Of a stretch of DNA of 64,000 nt, positions 18,210-28,536 are shown piece by piece. How positions within the stretch are numbered: the stretch's first letter is position 1; every line of letters begins with the position of its first letter. Location of the stretch: assembly GCF_014203735.1 (NCBI RefSeq), contig NZ_JACHJQ010000003.1:1072784-1136783 (forward strand). Reading direction: 5' to 3'. Position numbers and translations under genes: made by a program. The notes below the pieces were generated by a model that was given only the letters and a program-made list of their open reading frames with translations, did no database searches and was not told the origin of the DNA. Source of the DNA: Actinophytocola algeriensis. GTDB lineage: Bacteria > Actinomycetota > Actinomycetes > Mycobacteriales > Pseudonocardiaceae.

Positions 18210-19442
18210 CTACGTCGCGCCGCCGAGGAGCAGCACGTCCACGAGGTCACCCTCCGCGATCACCTCGGCGTTCTCGGGCACCTCGATGAGGCAGTTCGAC
18301 GCGGCGAACGACGCGAGCAGATGAGAGCCGGGTCCGCCGACCGGAGTAACGACGCCATCCTCGACGTGGCCGCGCCGGTACTGCCGCCGCGCCGACGGCG
18401 ACCGCAGCTCGGCCGCCGACCGCACCCGGACCCTCGGCCTGCGGATCACCTCGTGGCCCATCGCGGCGAGCAGCGCGGGCCGCACGAACAGCTCGAACGA
18501 CAGGGCGGCACTCACGGGGTTGCCGGGCAGCGTCACGACCGGCAGGCCCTTGAACACCCCGGACCCCTGCGGCCCGCCCGGCTGCACGGCGACCCGCACG
18601 AAGTCCACGCCCTGGCCGGTCAGCGCGTCCTTGACCACCTCGTACGCGCCCGCGCTCACCCCGCCGGAGGTGATCAGCAGGTCCACGTGGTCGATGTGCT
18701 CGGCGATGGTCGCGTGGAACGCCTCGACGTCGTCGGGCACGAACCGCAGCACGATCGGCTCGCCGCCGATCTCCCGCACGGCAGCGGCCAGCATCAGGCT
18801 GTTCGACTCGTAGATCTGGCCGTGCAGCAACGGGTTCCCCGGCGCGACCAGCTCGGAACCGGTCGACAGCACCAGCACGCGGACCGGCCTGCGCACCGGC
18901 AGCTCGGCCAGCCCGATCGCGGCCGCGAGCCCCAGCTGCGGCGCACCGAGGACCGTGCCCGCGCGCAGGACCGTGTCGCCCTCGGTGACGTCCTCGCCGG
19001 TCCGGCGGATGTGCGTGCCCGGCGCGACGGGTGCCCGCACGGCCACCCGCTGCTCGCCGCCGTCGGTGTCCTCGACCCTGACCACCGCGTCCGCGCCGGG
19101 CGGGACCGGCGCGCCGGTCATGATCCGGTGCGCGGTGTGCGGCAGCAGCGGCACGATGTCGGTCCGGCCCGCCGGGATGTCGACCGGTACGGGCAGCGCG
19201 ACCGCGGCGTGCCGCTCCGCGTCCGCCACGTCCTCGGCGCGGACCGCGTAGCCGTCCATGGCGGAGTTGTCGAACGGCGGCAGCGACACCGGCGACGGCA
19301 GGTCCTCTGCGAGCACCAGGCCGACGCAGTCCAGCACGGGACGCAGGGTCACCGGCGTTGGCGGGATCAGCGCGGCGACCCGTGCGCGGTAGTCGGCCAC
19401 GGAGATCGGAGCGGAGAGCGGAGTGTTGGCCACGCCCCGCAT
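18210..19442 (-). CDS. moeA: molybdopterin molybdenumtransferase MoeA
   Basis: This 410-residue enzyme inserts molybdate into adenylated molybdopterin. Conserved segments are the PPFDNSAMDGYA motif near residue 56, MTGAPVPPGADAVVRVED near 110, the MoeA/MogA-fold STGSEL with TSGGVSAG, and LPGNPVSA near the C-terminus. ATG 19442 abuts AGG; GTG 19433 has AGGA 8 bases upstream and is an equally good start. It corresponds to moeA2 in the mycobacterial order. Its cofactor product would serve the Mo hydroxylase encoded at 38-43 kb. Confidence 0.93.
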   Translation of the reverse strand: MRGVANTPLSAPISVADYRARVAALIPPTPVTLRPVLDCVGLVLAEDLPSPVSLPPFDNSAMDGYAVRAEDVADAERHAAVALPVPVDIPAGRTDIVPLLPHTAHRIMTGAPVPPGADAVVRVEDTDGGEQRVAVRAPVAPGTHIRRTGEDVTEGDTVLRAGTVLGAPQLGLAAAIGLAELPVRRPVRVLVLSTGSELVAPGNPLLHGQIYESNSLMLAAAVREIGGEPIVLRFVPDDVEAFHATIAEHIDHVDLLITSGGVSAGAYEVVKDALTGQGVDFVRVAVQPGGPQGSGVFKGLPVVTLPGNPVSAALSFELFVRPALLAAMGHEVIRRPRVRVRSAAELRSPSARRQYRRGHVEDGVVTPVGGPGSHLLASFAASNCLIEVPENAEVIAEGDLVDVLLLGGAT

Positions 19443-19508
19443 CCTGCCCGCTGACAGAACGTGCGTGCCAGACTGCACCCCGACCGGTTCACGATCACGG
19501 AGGGCACG

Positions 19509-20156
19509 GTGCAGGTCCGCACGCGGCACACCCCGGCGTTCGGCGTCGCCAGGCTGTTGCTGGCGCCAGGTGAGGCGGTCCAGGCCGACTACGCCTCGAT
19601 GATCGCGACGAGCTACGGCGTCGTCGTGGACGTCCGGGCGCGGGGCGGGTCGCGCAGCAGATCGGCGAGGGCCGTGTTCACCGCGCCTGCCGAGGGCGGC
19701 TGGGTGGACGTCGCGCCCGCGCTGCCCGGCGACGTGTACACCCTCGAGCTGGACGGCGTGAACGGCTGGTGCGTGTCGCGCGGCTGCTGGCTCGCCGCGC
19801 CGTCGACCGTGCGCACCGACCCGCAGTGGAGCGGGTTCCGCAACCTGTTCGGGGCGGAGACGGGGTTCGTCGAGCACGTGTCCGGCGTCGGCGCGCTGGT
19901 GCTGTCGGCGTGCGGCACCCTCGACGTGGTGACCCTCGACCAGGGCGAGTTGATCACGGTCGACCCCGCCTACCTGCTCGCGTACTCCGAGCTGACCCAG
20001 TCGCGGCTGCGCGCGGTGAGCCAGTCGATGCCGCAGGCCGTGCGGACCGGGGAGGGTCTGCTGCTGGACTTCGCCGGGCCTGGTCAGTTGCTGATTCAGA
20101 CCCGCAACCCGCGGGCGATGGGCGCGGTGCTGGGGGCACCCGGCAACGGTCGATGA
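19509..20156 (+). CDS. AIM24 (DUF124/TIGR00266) family protein
   Basis: This 215-residue beta-rich protein matches the AIM24 pattern: MQVRTRHTPAFGVARLLLAPGE at the N-terminus, a central SRGCWLA turn, and a C-terminal GPGQLLIQTRNP. I chose GTG 19509 because GGAGG lies 5 bases upstream and relatives start at this point; an upstream GTG at 19461 is open but has no ribosome site. The function is unknown in bacteria. It is divergent from moeA across 66 bases. Confidence 0.88.
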   Translation: MQVRTRHTPAFGVARLLLAPGEAVQADYASMIATSYGVVVDVRARGGSRSRSARAVFTAPAEGGWVDVAPALPGDVYTLELDGVNGWCVSRGCWLAAPSTVRTDPQWSGFRNLFGAETGFVEHVSGVGALVLSACGTLDVVTLDQGELITVDPAYLLAYSELTQSRLRAVSQSMPQAVRTGEGLLLDFAGPGQLLIQTRNPRAMGAVLGAPGNGR

Positions 20157-20230
20157 CGGATACGCCCAACCCTGCGCGGGCCTCACACGCCGGACGTTAG
20201 GCTTCCACCCGACGACGAATGAATGGATGA

Positions 20231-21571
20231 GTGGTGGCGGAGGACCTCACCGGGCGTCGCCTGGGGCACTACCGGATCGACGGTGTGCTCGGCAAGGGCG
20301 GCATGAGCGTGATGTACCGCGCCACGGACATCCGCCTCGGCCGGAAGGTCGCGCTCAAGGTCATCGCGGAACACCTCACCGAGGACCCGGAGTTCCGGGA
20401 GCGGTTCGTCGACGAGGCACGCAACACCTCGGCCATCGACCACGCGAACGTGGTGCCGCTGTACGACTTCGGTGAGGTCGACGGCCTGCTCTACATCGCC
20501 ATGCGGCTCGTCGACGGGTCCGACCTCGCGTCGTTGATCAAGAACGAGCGGCTCGAGCCGGACCGCGCGGTCGCGCTGCTGTCGCAGGTCGCCGAGGCGC
20601 TGGACAACCTGCACGAGCGTGGTCTGGTCCACCTGGACGTCAAGCCCGCCAACGTGCTCGTCACGAGCCGCGAGTCGGCCGCCGAGCACATCTACGTCGC
20701 GGACTTCGGCCTGACCCGCCGCGGCGCCACCGGCCACCGCACGCGTGGCGGCGACTTCCTCGGCTCACCCACCTACGCCGCGCCGGAGCACCTGCGCGGC
20801 GAGCCGGTGGACGCGCGCACCGACGCCTACTCGCTGGCCTGTGTGCTGTTCGCGTGCCTGTCCGGGCGGCCGCCGTTCCAGGGCGCGGTGCCCGAGGTCA
20901 TCCAGGGCCACCTGAACCGCGAACCGCCGTCGCTCACCGAGGTGGTGCCGTCGCTGCCCGCCGGTATCGACGAGGTGATCCGCCGCGGCATGGCGAAGCG
21001 GCCGGCGGACCGGTACGCCACCTGCCGCGAGCTGATCGCCGCCGCCCGGCGGGCCCTGTCGCAGCCGGTGCGCCGCCCGCCCGCCGTGCCGGTGGGACAC
21101 GGGCAGGGACCCGGCCAGGGACAGGGGCCCGGGCAGGGACCCGGCCAGCGGCCCGCGCCTGCCCAGCAACAGCAGCGCCCGCAGCAGACCACGCCCTACC
21201 GGCCGCAGCAACCACAGACCACCCCGCCCGGCGGGTACCAGCGGCCTGCCATGTCGTCGGCCGACCCGGTGCGGCTGCGCCCGCCGGCACCGGCCGCCGC
21301 GAGCACGGCGTTCACGTCGTCGGACTCCTCGGGCGGCAACCGGTGGATCGCGCCCGTGCTCGTCGGGATCGTCGCGATCGGCCTGATCGTGGCGGCCATC
21401 CTCTTCTTCAACTCCGGCGACCAGCCGTCGGGTCCCGGCGACCAGCAGGAGACCACGACCACGAAGAAGAGCGTCCCGTCCATCAAGGTGGGCGACGGCG
21501 ACTCCTCGAACGACTCCGACAGCGACTCCGAATCCGAGGACTCCGGCTCCGCCGAGACGTCCGGTCGCTGA
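20231..21571 (+). CDS. membrane Ser/Thr protein kinase (Hanks type)
   Basis: This 446-residue protein has a kinase domain at about 12-275: the Gly-rich loop GKGGMS, Lys43 (VALKV), Glu62, catalytic loop HLDVKPAN (134-141), DFG (158-160) and APE (184-186). The catalytic loop has Leu in place of the Arg of HRD, so it is a non-RD kinase. Then come a Gln/Gly/Pro-rich juxtamembrane linker, one transmembrane helix at about 354-375, and a short extracellular tail that is very acidic (Asp/Ser/Glu repeats). It has no PASTA repeats. The start is GTG 20231 or 20234. groEL follows, with its own promoter. Confidence 0.92.
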   Translation: MVAEDLTGRRLGHYRIDGVLGKGGMSVMYRATDIRLGRKVALKVIAEHLTEDPEFRERFVDEARNTSAIDHANVVPLYDFGEVDGLLYIAMRLVDGSDLASLIKNERLEPDRAVALLSQVAEALDNLHERGLVHLDVKPANVLVTSRESAAEHIYVADFGLTRRGATGHRTRGGDFLGSPTYAAPEHLRGEPVDARTDAYSLACVLFACLSGRPPFQGAVPEVIQGHLNREPPSLTEVVPSLPAGIDEVIRRGMAKRPADRYATCRELIAAARRALSQPVRRPPAVPVGHGQGPGQGQGPGQGPGQRPAPAQQQQRPQQTTPYRPQQPQTTPPGGYQRPAMSSADPVRLRPPAPAAASTAFTSSDSSGGNRWIAPVLVGIVAIGLIVAAILFFNSGDQPSGPGDQQETTTTKKSVPSIKVGDGDSSNDSDSDSESEDSGSAETSGR

Positions 21572-21580
21572 CCTGGTCTT

Positions 21581-21607
21581 CTTGCACTCGGGCGGGGAGA
21601 GTGCTAA
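21581..21607 (+). promoter_or_regulatory. CIRCE element 1 (HrcA operator) upstream of groEL
   Basis: CTTGCACTC, 9 bases, then GAGTGCTAA; the right arm is a perfect match to the CIRCE consensus, and the left arm differs at two positions. It should bind the repressor HrcA. Confidence 0.9.
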
Positions 21608-21610
21608 ACA
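21582..21610 (+). promoter_or_regulatory. groEL promoter overlapping CIRCE 1
   Basis: TTGCAC (21582-21587) and TAAACA (21605-21610) are spaced by exactly 17 bases, and both lie on the arms of CIRCE 1. HrcA binding would block RNA polymerase directly. Confidence 0.6.
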
Positions 21611-21615
21611 CGGAG

Positions 21616-21642
21616 TTGGCACTCTGTACTTCCGAGTGCCAA
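21616..21642 (+). promoter_or_regulatory. CIRCE element 2 (HrcA operator) upstream of groEL
   Basis: TTGGCACTC, 9 bases, then GAGTGCCAA: the two arms are perfect complements of each other. It lies 8 bases downstream of CIRCE 1, within the predicted transcribed leader. Confidence 0.9.
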
Positions 21643-21715
21643 AACGAGGTCGGGACGGTGAGGCCGGGAGTCTCCGGTCGTCCGTCGCGGGCACCGAGCC
21701 TGGCCACGGACGTGA

Positions 21716-23368
<1,653 letters not shown>

Positions 23369-23397
23369 TCCAGCCACGGTAGGTAGCCAGCTGTTCC

Positions 23398-23433
23398 GAA
23401 GGGCCCTGGGCGCGAAAGCGCTCAGGGCCCTTC
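23398..23433 (+). terminator. rho-independent terminator of groEL
   Basis: A near-perfect stem (GAAGGGCCCTG-GCGC) closes on a GAAA tetraloop, with one G-T pair, and is followed by GGCATTT. It begins 30 bases after the groEL stop. Confidence 0.9.
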
Positions 23434-23464
23434 GGCATTTCCCAACCCGGCGAGAAACGAACGC

Positions 23465-24163
23465 TCAGTCCATGGGCAGACAGGTGCGGCAGAAGTCCTC
23501 ACCGAACGGGGTCAGGTGAATGCTGCGTCGAATGGTCTTCCCGGCACGACCGGCCCGGGCGATGGCCTCCTGAACCTCTGGCTGGACCTCCACCACCTGG
23601 TACCGCTCCGGTTCGACCTCTTCCCGCGAATACCAGACCAACCCCAACCGGAACAGGTTGTTCAAGTAGGCGTTCGTCCGGTCGAGGCGCCGAACGCCGG
23701 CCAGCCGCCCGACCATCGACAACCCGGCCTCGATCAGTTCCGAGCCGATCCCCAGTGGACGGTTGGTCCGCACGTCGACCATCGGCTGCGGGCCCTCGCG
23801 GAAGAGGAAGCGCAGCATGCGCGCCTCGTCCGGGGTGAGCTCGCCCAGGATTCGTTCGTACGCGGGATGGGTGTCCTCCACGAAGTGCACGTCCGATGAC
23901 CGGCGCAGCAACTCCGCCCCTCGCGCCCGCAACTCGGCCGTGGAGGCGTCGTGTTCGTCCGGCGCGGGCTGCACGCCCAGCACCGACTGCGCCGCGGCAC
24001 GCAGCTCCGCGCCGAGGTCCTGTGCGATCTTCACCGGTGGCTCACCGGCCGCCAGCCCGCGCACCACCCGCTGTCCCGTGTGGACGGAAGTCTGCACGAC
24101 CCACTGCGCGGTGGACAGTCCCGCGTTCGCGGCTATCCGCAGCAGTCCCCATGAAGAAGCCAT
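23465..24163 (-). CDS. Abi-alpha (DUF4393)-like protein
   Basis: This 232-residue protein has an amphipathic N-terminus and, from about residue 95, the pattern of the Abi-alpha/DUF4393 family. That pattern is ERILGELTPDEARMLRFL, then EGPQPMVDV, a NNLFRLGLVWYS helix, and the C-terminal HLTPFGEDFCRTCL. Family members are linked by name to phage abortive infection, but a defence role here is not shown. ATG 24163 follows the DUF445 stop with one base between (TGAGATG), so the two genes are translationally coupled. Confidence 0.75.
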   Translation of the reverse strand: MASSWGLLRIAANAGLSTAQWVVQTSVHTGQRVVRGLAAGEPPVKIAQDLGAELRAAAQSVLGVQPAPDEHDASTAELRARGAELLRRSSDVHFVEDTHPAYERILGELTPDEARMLRFLFREGPQPMVDVRTNRPLGIGSELIEAGLSMVGRLAGVRRLDRTNAYLNNLFRLGLVWYSREEVEPERYQVVEVQPEVQEAIARAGRAGKTIRRSIHLTPFGEDFCRTCLPMD

Positions 24164-24164
24164 C

Positions 24165-25460
24165 TCACACCCCGAAGATCGCCAGATGGATGAGCCCGGC
24201 GCCGACGCCGAGCACTCCGCCGTGCACGAACAACAGCCACTCGTCCTGTTTGATGGCCGACCGCAGCAGTTCGTTGAACTCGTCATACCGCAGCTGCCGC
24301 ATCTGCCGCGCGACGAACGCCCTGATCTTGCCCGCCTGCTGCCTGCCGAACTCCGTGTCGCCGAAGACCGACGCGAACTCCACGGCCTCGTGCGCCACCG
24401 CGTCGCGGATCCGGTCGTACCGCTCGGTGCCGATGCCGACCCGCACCGCCGACCGCGCGAACCCGATCGCGTCGTCCACCGCGGGCCGCAGCGAGGTCTC
24501 CAGCATCTGCCGCGTGCGGTCCGAGCGCGGGCCGAACAGCAGTTCGTCGCCGATGTTCTTCATGTTGATGACGTCGTCGGAGATGATCTTGGCCATCACA
24601 TCGCTCACCTCCGGCTGCCGCCGCAGGAACAGCCCGTGGAACCGGAACGGGCCGACGCGTCTCGGGAACACCGGCTCGAAGATCATCTTGATGCCGATCC
24701 AGTTGGCGACCCAGCCGATCACCGCGCCGCCGAGCGGCAGCACCCACCAGTACGGCAGCGCCTCCAGCAGGAACACCAGCCCGATGCCTGCCGGGAAACC
24801 GAAGTAGAACCCGAAGTTCTGCATGAACCGCAGCTCCTTGCGGCCCACCTCGCGGAGCATGTCGTTCATCAGCTCCGGGTGCTCCTCGAAGTGCCGGATC
24901 ACCAGCAGCTTCGCGTCGATGAGCTGCTCGATGTGCTCGCCGAGCTGGTCGGTGAGGCCGCGCACGATCACCGGCAGCCGCCGCTGGATCCTGGCGTGCA
25001 CCGCCGACTTGATCACCGGCGGCAGGTCGTGCCACAGCCGCGGGTGCTCGCGTTCCATGATCCGTTCGACCACGCCGCGGATCTCCTCGCGCGCGGTCGC
25101 CGCGATGTGGTCGGCGATCTTGTCCGGTTCGAACTCGCGGTAGAAGTCGCCGATGCTGCCCACTTTGAGCAGTGCCTTGTCGACGGAGATCGAGGCCATC
25201 TTGGACACCCGCGACGGGATGATGCCCTGCCAGCCGAACCGGCCGTCGTGCGTGATCGCGGGGATGACCTGCACGCGCCTCGGCAGGTAGGGGTACAGGA
25301 ACCGCAGCCCCGGCCACCGGATGCCGTGGAACCGCATCGGCTGGAACAGCATGATCACGCCGGTCCAGTTGGTGACGTACCCGATGACGCCGGTGAACAG
25401 CGGCACGGAGATCAGGTGCGTGAGGAACCGCGAGTCCGACCAGTCGATAGCCAGGATCAC
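24165..25460 (-). CDS. DUF445 family membrane protein
   Basis: This protein of 431 residues has an N-terminal transmembrane segment (PLFTGVIGYVTNWTGVIMLF) and a long charged helical region. A second matching hairpin near 240-280 (GGAVIGWVANWIGIKMIFEPVFP) repeats the NW.G motif typical of DUF445/YheB proteins, and a C-terminal helix ends the protein. I chose GTG 25460 because GAGGGGGG lies 6 bases upstream; the longer reading begins with TTG and has no site. The function is unknown. It is coupled to the Abi-alpha-like gene. Confidence 0.88.
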   Translation of the reverse strand: MILAIDWSDSRFLTHLISVPLFTGVIGYVTNWTGVIMLFQPMRFHGIRWPGLRFLYPYLPRRVQVIPAITHDGRFGWQGIIPSRVSKMASISVDKALLKVGSIGDFYREFEPDKIADHIAATAREEIRGVVERIMEREHPRLWHDLPPVIKSAVHARIQRRLPVIVRGLTDQLGEHIEQLIDAKLLVIRHFEEHPELMNDMLREVGRKELRFMQNFGFYFGFPAGIGLVFLLEALPYWWVLPLGGAVIGWVANWIGIKMIFEPVFPRRVGPFRFHGLFLRRQPEVSDVMAKIISDDVINMKNIGDELLFGPRSDRTRQMLETSLRPAVDDAIGFARSAVRVGIGTERYDRIRDAVAHEAVEFASVFGDTEFGRQQAGKIRAFVARQMRQLRYDEFNELLRSAIKQDEWLLFVHGGVLGVGAGLIHLAIFGV

Positions 25461-25521
25461 CGTTCGCCCCCCTCGCAAGCCGATGACCCATGGTCAGTGG
25501 TCAACGATCTTCGTGCAATGC

Positions 25522-28212
25522 CTAACCCGCGCCCAGCAGGATAAACGGCCGCCGGAGGGGGTCGGCGGCGGTCGCCTCCGCGAGCGCGCGGGCGGGGCTG
25601 ACGCCCGACGCGACCCGCCGGTGGTAGTCGGTCATGGTGTCCGCGAGGTCGGCGGCGAGGTCCGGCTGGTTGGTGAGGCGGCGGTGGTAGTCGGTCATCG
25701 TCAGCGCGGCAGACCGGTGCCCGACCCGGTTCACGGCCGCGACCACGGTCCGCGACCCGCTCGCGAGCATCGCGCCGGCGAACCCGAGCGGCTCGTCCCC
25801 CGGCCGGATGTGCGACAGCGCCAGCTCGCACGCGCCGAGCACGATGTGCGCCGGCGGCCGCCGCAGCCGCGCCACCTCGTGCGCGAGCAGCCCGCCGTCG
25901 TGCAGCTCCAGGCGGGAGAACATCGCGTTGGCGGCCTCGTGCGTGCCGTGCGCGGCGATGTGGACGAGCTTCGCACCGTCCATCGCGGACAGCACCGCGG
26001 CGGTCGTCGCCTCCGCGCCGTCCAGGACGATCGCCTCCGGGTACACCTCCCGCAGCTGGTCCAGCTCGGTCGCCGACGTCGGCAGGTCCGGCCCGCGTAC
26101 CAGCACGACCGGTCCGTCGGCGGGCACGACCTCGTCCGCGCTGATCCACGCGGTCGCCGACGGCGCCACCGACACTGCCCGCCCCCGCAGCGAGGGCAGC
26201 GACTCCCACGGCACCGAGTACAGCCCCCCGAACGGCACGACGACCAGCTCCCGGTCGCCGAGCAGGTCCGCCGGGATCCCGTGCTCGCCGAACAACAGGT
26301 CGTCGAGCGTGGTGATGCGCCGCAGCGCGGACTGGGACACGGCCTGGCGGAGCGGCTCGATCAGCTCGTCGGGCGCCAGTGCGTCGAGGTCCGCGTGCAG
26401 CTGGCGGGCGATCTCCAGCACGGCCTCTTTCGGCCCGAGGCGGACGAGCTTGGTCCGTCCACCGGAGACGATCACGGCGGCCAGGTCGCGGTCGGGGCCC
26501 GCGAAGCTGATCAACGCCCGGTCGCCAAGCCGCTCGATGATCTCGGCCGGGGCGGCGACGGGCCGCGGCCGTCCCCAGTGGGAGGTGTGCCAGCCGAGGC
26601 GGCTGACCTCACGCTGCAGTGCGGCCGAGCGGCGTTCGAGGTGCGTGACCGCGCGGCGTTCGAGGCGGGCCTGCTGCACGGTCCGCAGTACGGTCCGCAG
26701 CTCGGTGACCCGGCTGGCCAGCTCGGGGTCGTCGATCGCGGGCAGCGGTTCGTAGCGGTACACCTGCGCGCGGGTGCGTTCCTGCCAGGAGAGGACCCGG
26801 CGGGCGTCGGCGTCCGAGCGGGCGTCGTCGAGCACCAGGCCGACCGCGAGCCTGCCCAGCTCGATGCCGTGCACGGCGGTGCCGCACACCAGGTCGAGCC
26901 CGCCCATCCGGTCGCGGACCGCGCCCAGCTCGTCGAACCCGGCCTTGGCCTGGGCGAGGGCGGTCCGCTTCTGCCCGTGGGCGAGCGCGACCTCCGCACG
27001 GCAGAGCCTGCGCATCACCTTGTGGTCGATCGGCTCGATCCGGCTGGGCTGCGGCACCTCGTCGAGCAGCTGCGCGGCGGCGTCGACCTGGCCGCGGCGC
27101 AGCAACAGCCGCACCGCGAGCATCCTGGCCAGCGCGGCCTCGTCGGTCAGCCCGACCGCCGACAACCGTTCCGCGAGCCGGGTGGGGGCCGCGGCGGCCG
27201 GCCTGCCGGAGCCGTCCGACAGCGCGGCGGTGACCTCGGCGCGCACCTTCGTGAGCGCGGCGACCTCCGCCCACGACTCGCTGCCGCGCTTGACGAACCG
27301 CCTGCGCGCGGACTCCGCGAGCTTCTTCGCCATCGTCAGGTCGCCCTCCAGCAGCGCGGCCGCCGCCCTGGCGATCTCCGCCTCTGCGAGGTCCTGGCTG
27401 ACCTTCTGCTCCCGCAGGCTCGGCAGGGCCTCGTCGAGGTACCGCGCCGCGTCCTCGGCGAGCCCCGCGGTGAGCAGCGCCCTGGCGAGGTCGATCTGGG
27501 TGCGTGGCACCAGGCCGGGCGCGAGGTCGCGAAACGCCCGTTCCGCGTTCTGGTAGTGGTCGAGCGCCACCGGGACGTCGCCGGTGAGCTGGGCGATGTC
27601 GCCGAGGTTGCCCTGCGCCTTCGCGCGGAGGCGGGACAGGCCGTGCTCGTCGGCGAGCGCGATCACGCGGTGCATGTCGGCCTCGGCGGGGCCGGGTTTG
27701 CCGTCGGCGATGTGGGTGAGGCCGCGGTTCATGATCACGCGGGCCAGTACCTCGGGGTCGAGGTCGGAGTCGGTGAGCGCGCCCTCGAGCAGGGGGATCG
27801 CGCGGTCGAACAGTTCCAGCGCCTCGGCGGTGCGGCCGGTGCGGTGCAGCACGAGCGCGCGCTGGCTGTCGACGAGCCCCAGCATGCCCGCGCGCCGCGG
27901 CCCGCCGGACAGGCCGCTCGCGAGTGCGTTGGCGGTGCCGAGGTGCGCGAGGCCCCCCGGCACCGACCCGGCTTCCGCTTCCGTGTAGCCGAGGCTGACG
28001 AGCACGCGGATGCGCATCGTGACCGCGTGGACGTCGGTGTCGTCCACCGGGAGCGCCTGCAGCGCGAGCTGCAGCAGTTTGACCGCTTCGGCGGGTCGTC
28101 CCGCCGCAGCGACCTCGACGGCTTTCCCCCTGAGGTCGGCTGCGGCGGCGACGCCGTTGCCGGATGTGGTGCTGTCCGCGGCGGTCCCGCCCTTGCTCAG
28201 GCGTTGTGACAC
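25522..28212 (-). CDS. TPR-CHAT caspase-like protease
   Basis: This protein of about 896 residues begins with many helical TPR-like repeats (about 20-560) and ends with a CHAT domain (about 620-896). The caspase-type dyad is visible: His755 in HIAAHGTH and Cys795 in LGACELALS, 40 residues apart, as in active CHAT proteases. The C-terminus DPLRRPFILLGAG is typical. GTG 28212 is chosen because no ATG is near and upstream sequence runs into the small peptide gene. The start lies in an inverted repeat. Context is a sigma factor, a small coupled protein and a Cys/His peptide. TPRs probably bind a regulator or substrate that is then cut by the CHAT domain; substrate and trigger are inferred, not known. 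Confidence 0.9.
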   Translation of the reverse strand: MSQRLSKGGTAADSTTSGNGVAAAADLRGKAVEVAAAGRPAEAVKLLQLALQALPVDDTDVHAVTMRIRVLVSLGYTEAEAGSVPGGLAHLGTANALASGLSGGPRRAGMLGLVDSQRALVLHRTGRTAEALELFDRAIPLLEGALTDSDLDPEVLARVIMNRGLTHIADGKPGPAEADMHRVIALADEHGLSRLRAKAQGNLGDIAQLTGDVPVALDHYQNAERAFRDLAPGLVPRTQIDLARALLTAGLAEDAARYLDEALPSLREQKVSQDLAEAEIARAAAALLEGDLTMAKKLAESARRRFVKRGSESWAEVAALTKVRAEVTAALSDGSGRPAAAAPTRLAERLSAVGLTDEAALARMLAVRLLLRRGQVDAAAQLLDEVPQPSRIEPIDHKVMRRLCRAEVALAHGQKRTALAQAKAGFDELGAVRDRMGGLDLVCGTAVHGIELGRLAVGLVLDDARSDADARRVLSWQERTRAQVYRYEPLPAIDDPELASRVTELRTVLRTVQQARLERRAVTHLERRSAALQREVSRLGWHTSHWGRPRPVAAPAEIIERLGDRALISFAGPDRDLAAVIVSGGRTKLVRLGPKEAVLEIARQLHADLDALAPDELIEPLRQAVSQSALRRITTLDDLLFGEHGIPADLLGDRELVVVPFGGLYSVPWESLPSLRGRAVSVAPSATAWISADEVVPADGPVVLVRGPDLPTSATELDQLREVYPEAIVLDGAEATTAAVLSAMDGAKLVHIAAHGTHEAANAMFSRLELHDGGLLAHEVARLRRPPAHIVLGACELALSHIRPGDEPLGFAGAMLASGSRTVVAAVNRVGHRSAALTMTDYHRRLTNQPDLAADLADTMTDYHRRVASGVSPARALAEATAADPLRRPFILLGAG

Positions 28213-28238
28213 ATCACCAATGGCACCACACGTGTCAC
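28206..28238. promoter_or_regulatory. inverted repeat covering the CHAT gene start
   Basis: GTGACAC (28206-28212) and GTGTCAC (28232-28238) are perfect complements separated by 19 bases. The left arm contains the predicted GTG start of the CHAT gene. It could be an operator or an mRNA hairpin that limits initiation. The start has no clear Shine-Dalgarno. Confidence 0.4.
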
Positions 28239-28267
28239 CCCGTGCGCGATGTCGGGGCAGTTGATCG

Positions 28268-28423
28268 TCAGGCCGGCGATCCCGTCGGGATGCTGTTGCC
28301 CTCGTGGTGGCCCATCGGTTCCGCATTGCCCTCGTGGTGGCCGGTGGTGTGGGCCGTCGAGCCGCACTCGGCACAGGGCGGCTGCGGGTTGGTCGGATCC
28401 TTGGTGATCGTGGTCTCCGTCAT
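28268..28423 (-). CDS. 51-residue Cys/His peptide with two GHHEGN repeats
   Basis: ATG 28423 is preceded by GGGGAG at 7 bases, an excellent ribosome site, and the frame closes at 28268. The peptide has a CxxC pair (Cys17, Cys20) and two GHHEGN units (28-33 and 38-43). The composition could bind Zn or Ni. There is no signal peptide or hydrophobic segment. It lies 55 bases upstream of the CHAT protease on the same strand and downstream of the sigma factor operon. It is a possible substrate, ligand or sensor for the protease; this is inference from position. I do not recognise a family. Confidence 0.7.
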   Translation of the reverse strand: MTETTITKDPTNPQPPCAECGSTAHTTGHHEGNAEPMGHHEGNSIPTGSPA

Positions 28424-28495
28424 TCCTGATCTCCCCTCTCGTCGGAATGCTGCGTATTCACCTACATAAGAGGCGAACATTCACAGTGAGATACA

Positions 28496-28508
28496 GCAGA
28501 ATATCTGC
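28496..28508. promoter_or_regulatory. 13-bp palindrome upstream of the peptide-CHAT pair
   Basis: GCAGA-ATA-TCTGC is a perfect dyad in a locally AT-richer 113-bp gap between the small coupled protein and the 51-residue peptide. The gap also holds TTATGTAGG on the minus strand, a possible -10. It may be the operator/promoter that starts a peptide-CHAT transcript separate from the sigma factor transcript. Confidence 0.4.
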
Positions 28509-28536
28509 CGTTCGGGGGAGTTGGGGGCTATTCGGG

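Noticed and set aside
25321..28209. 962-residue open frame antisense to the CHAT gene
   Set aside because: Arg/Gly/Ala/Val-rich shadow caused by GC-rich codon bias; no domain, and the opposite strand has clear TPR and CHAT motifs.
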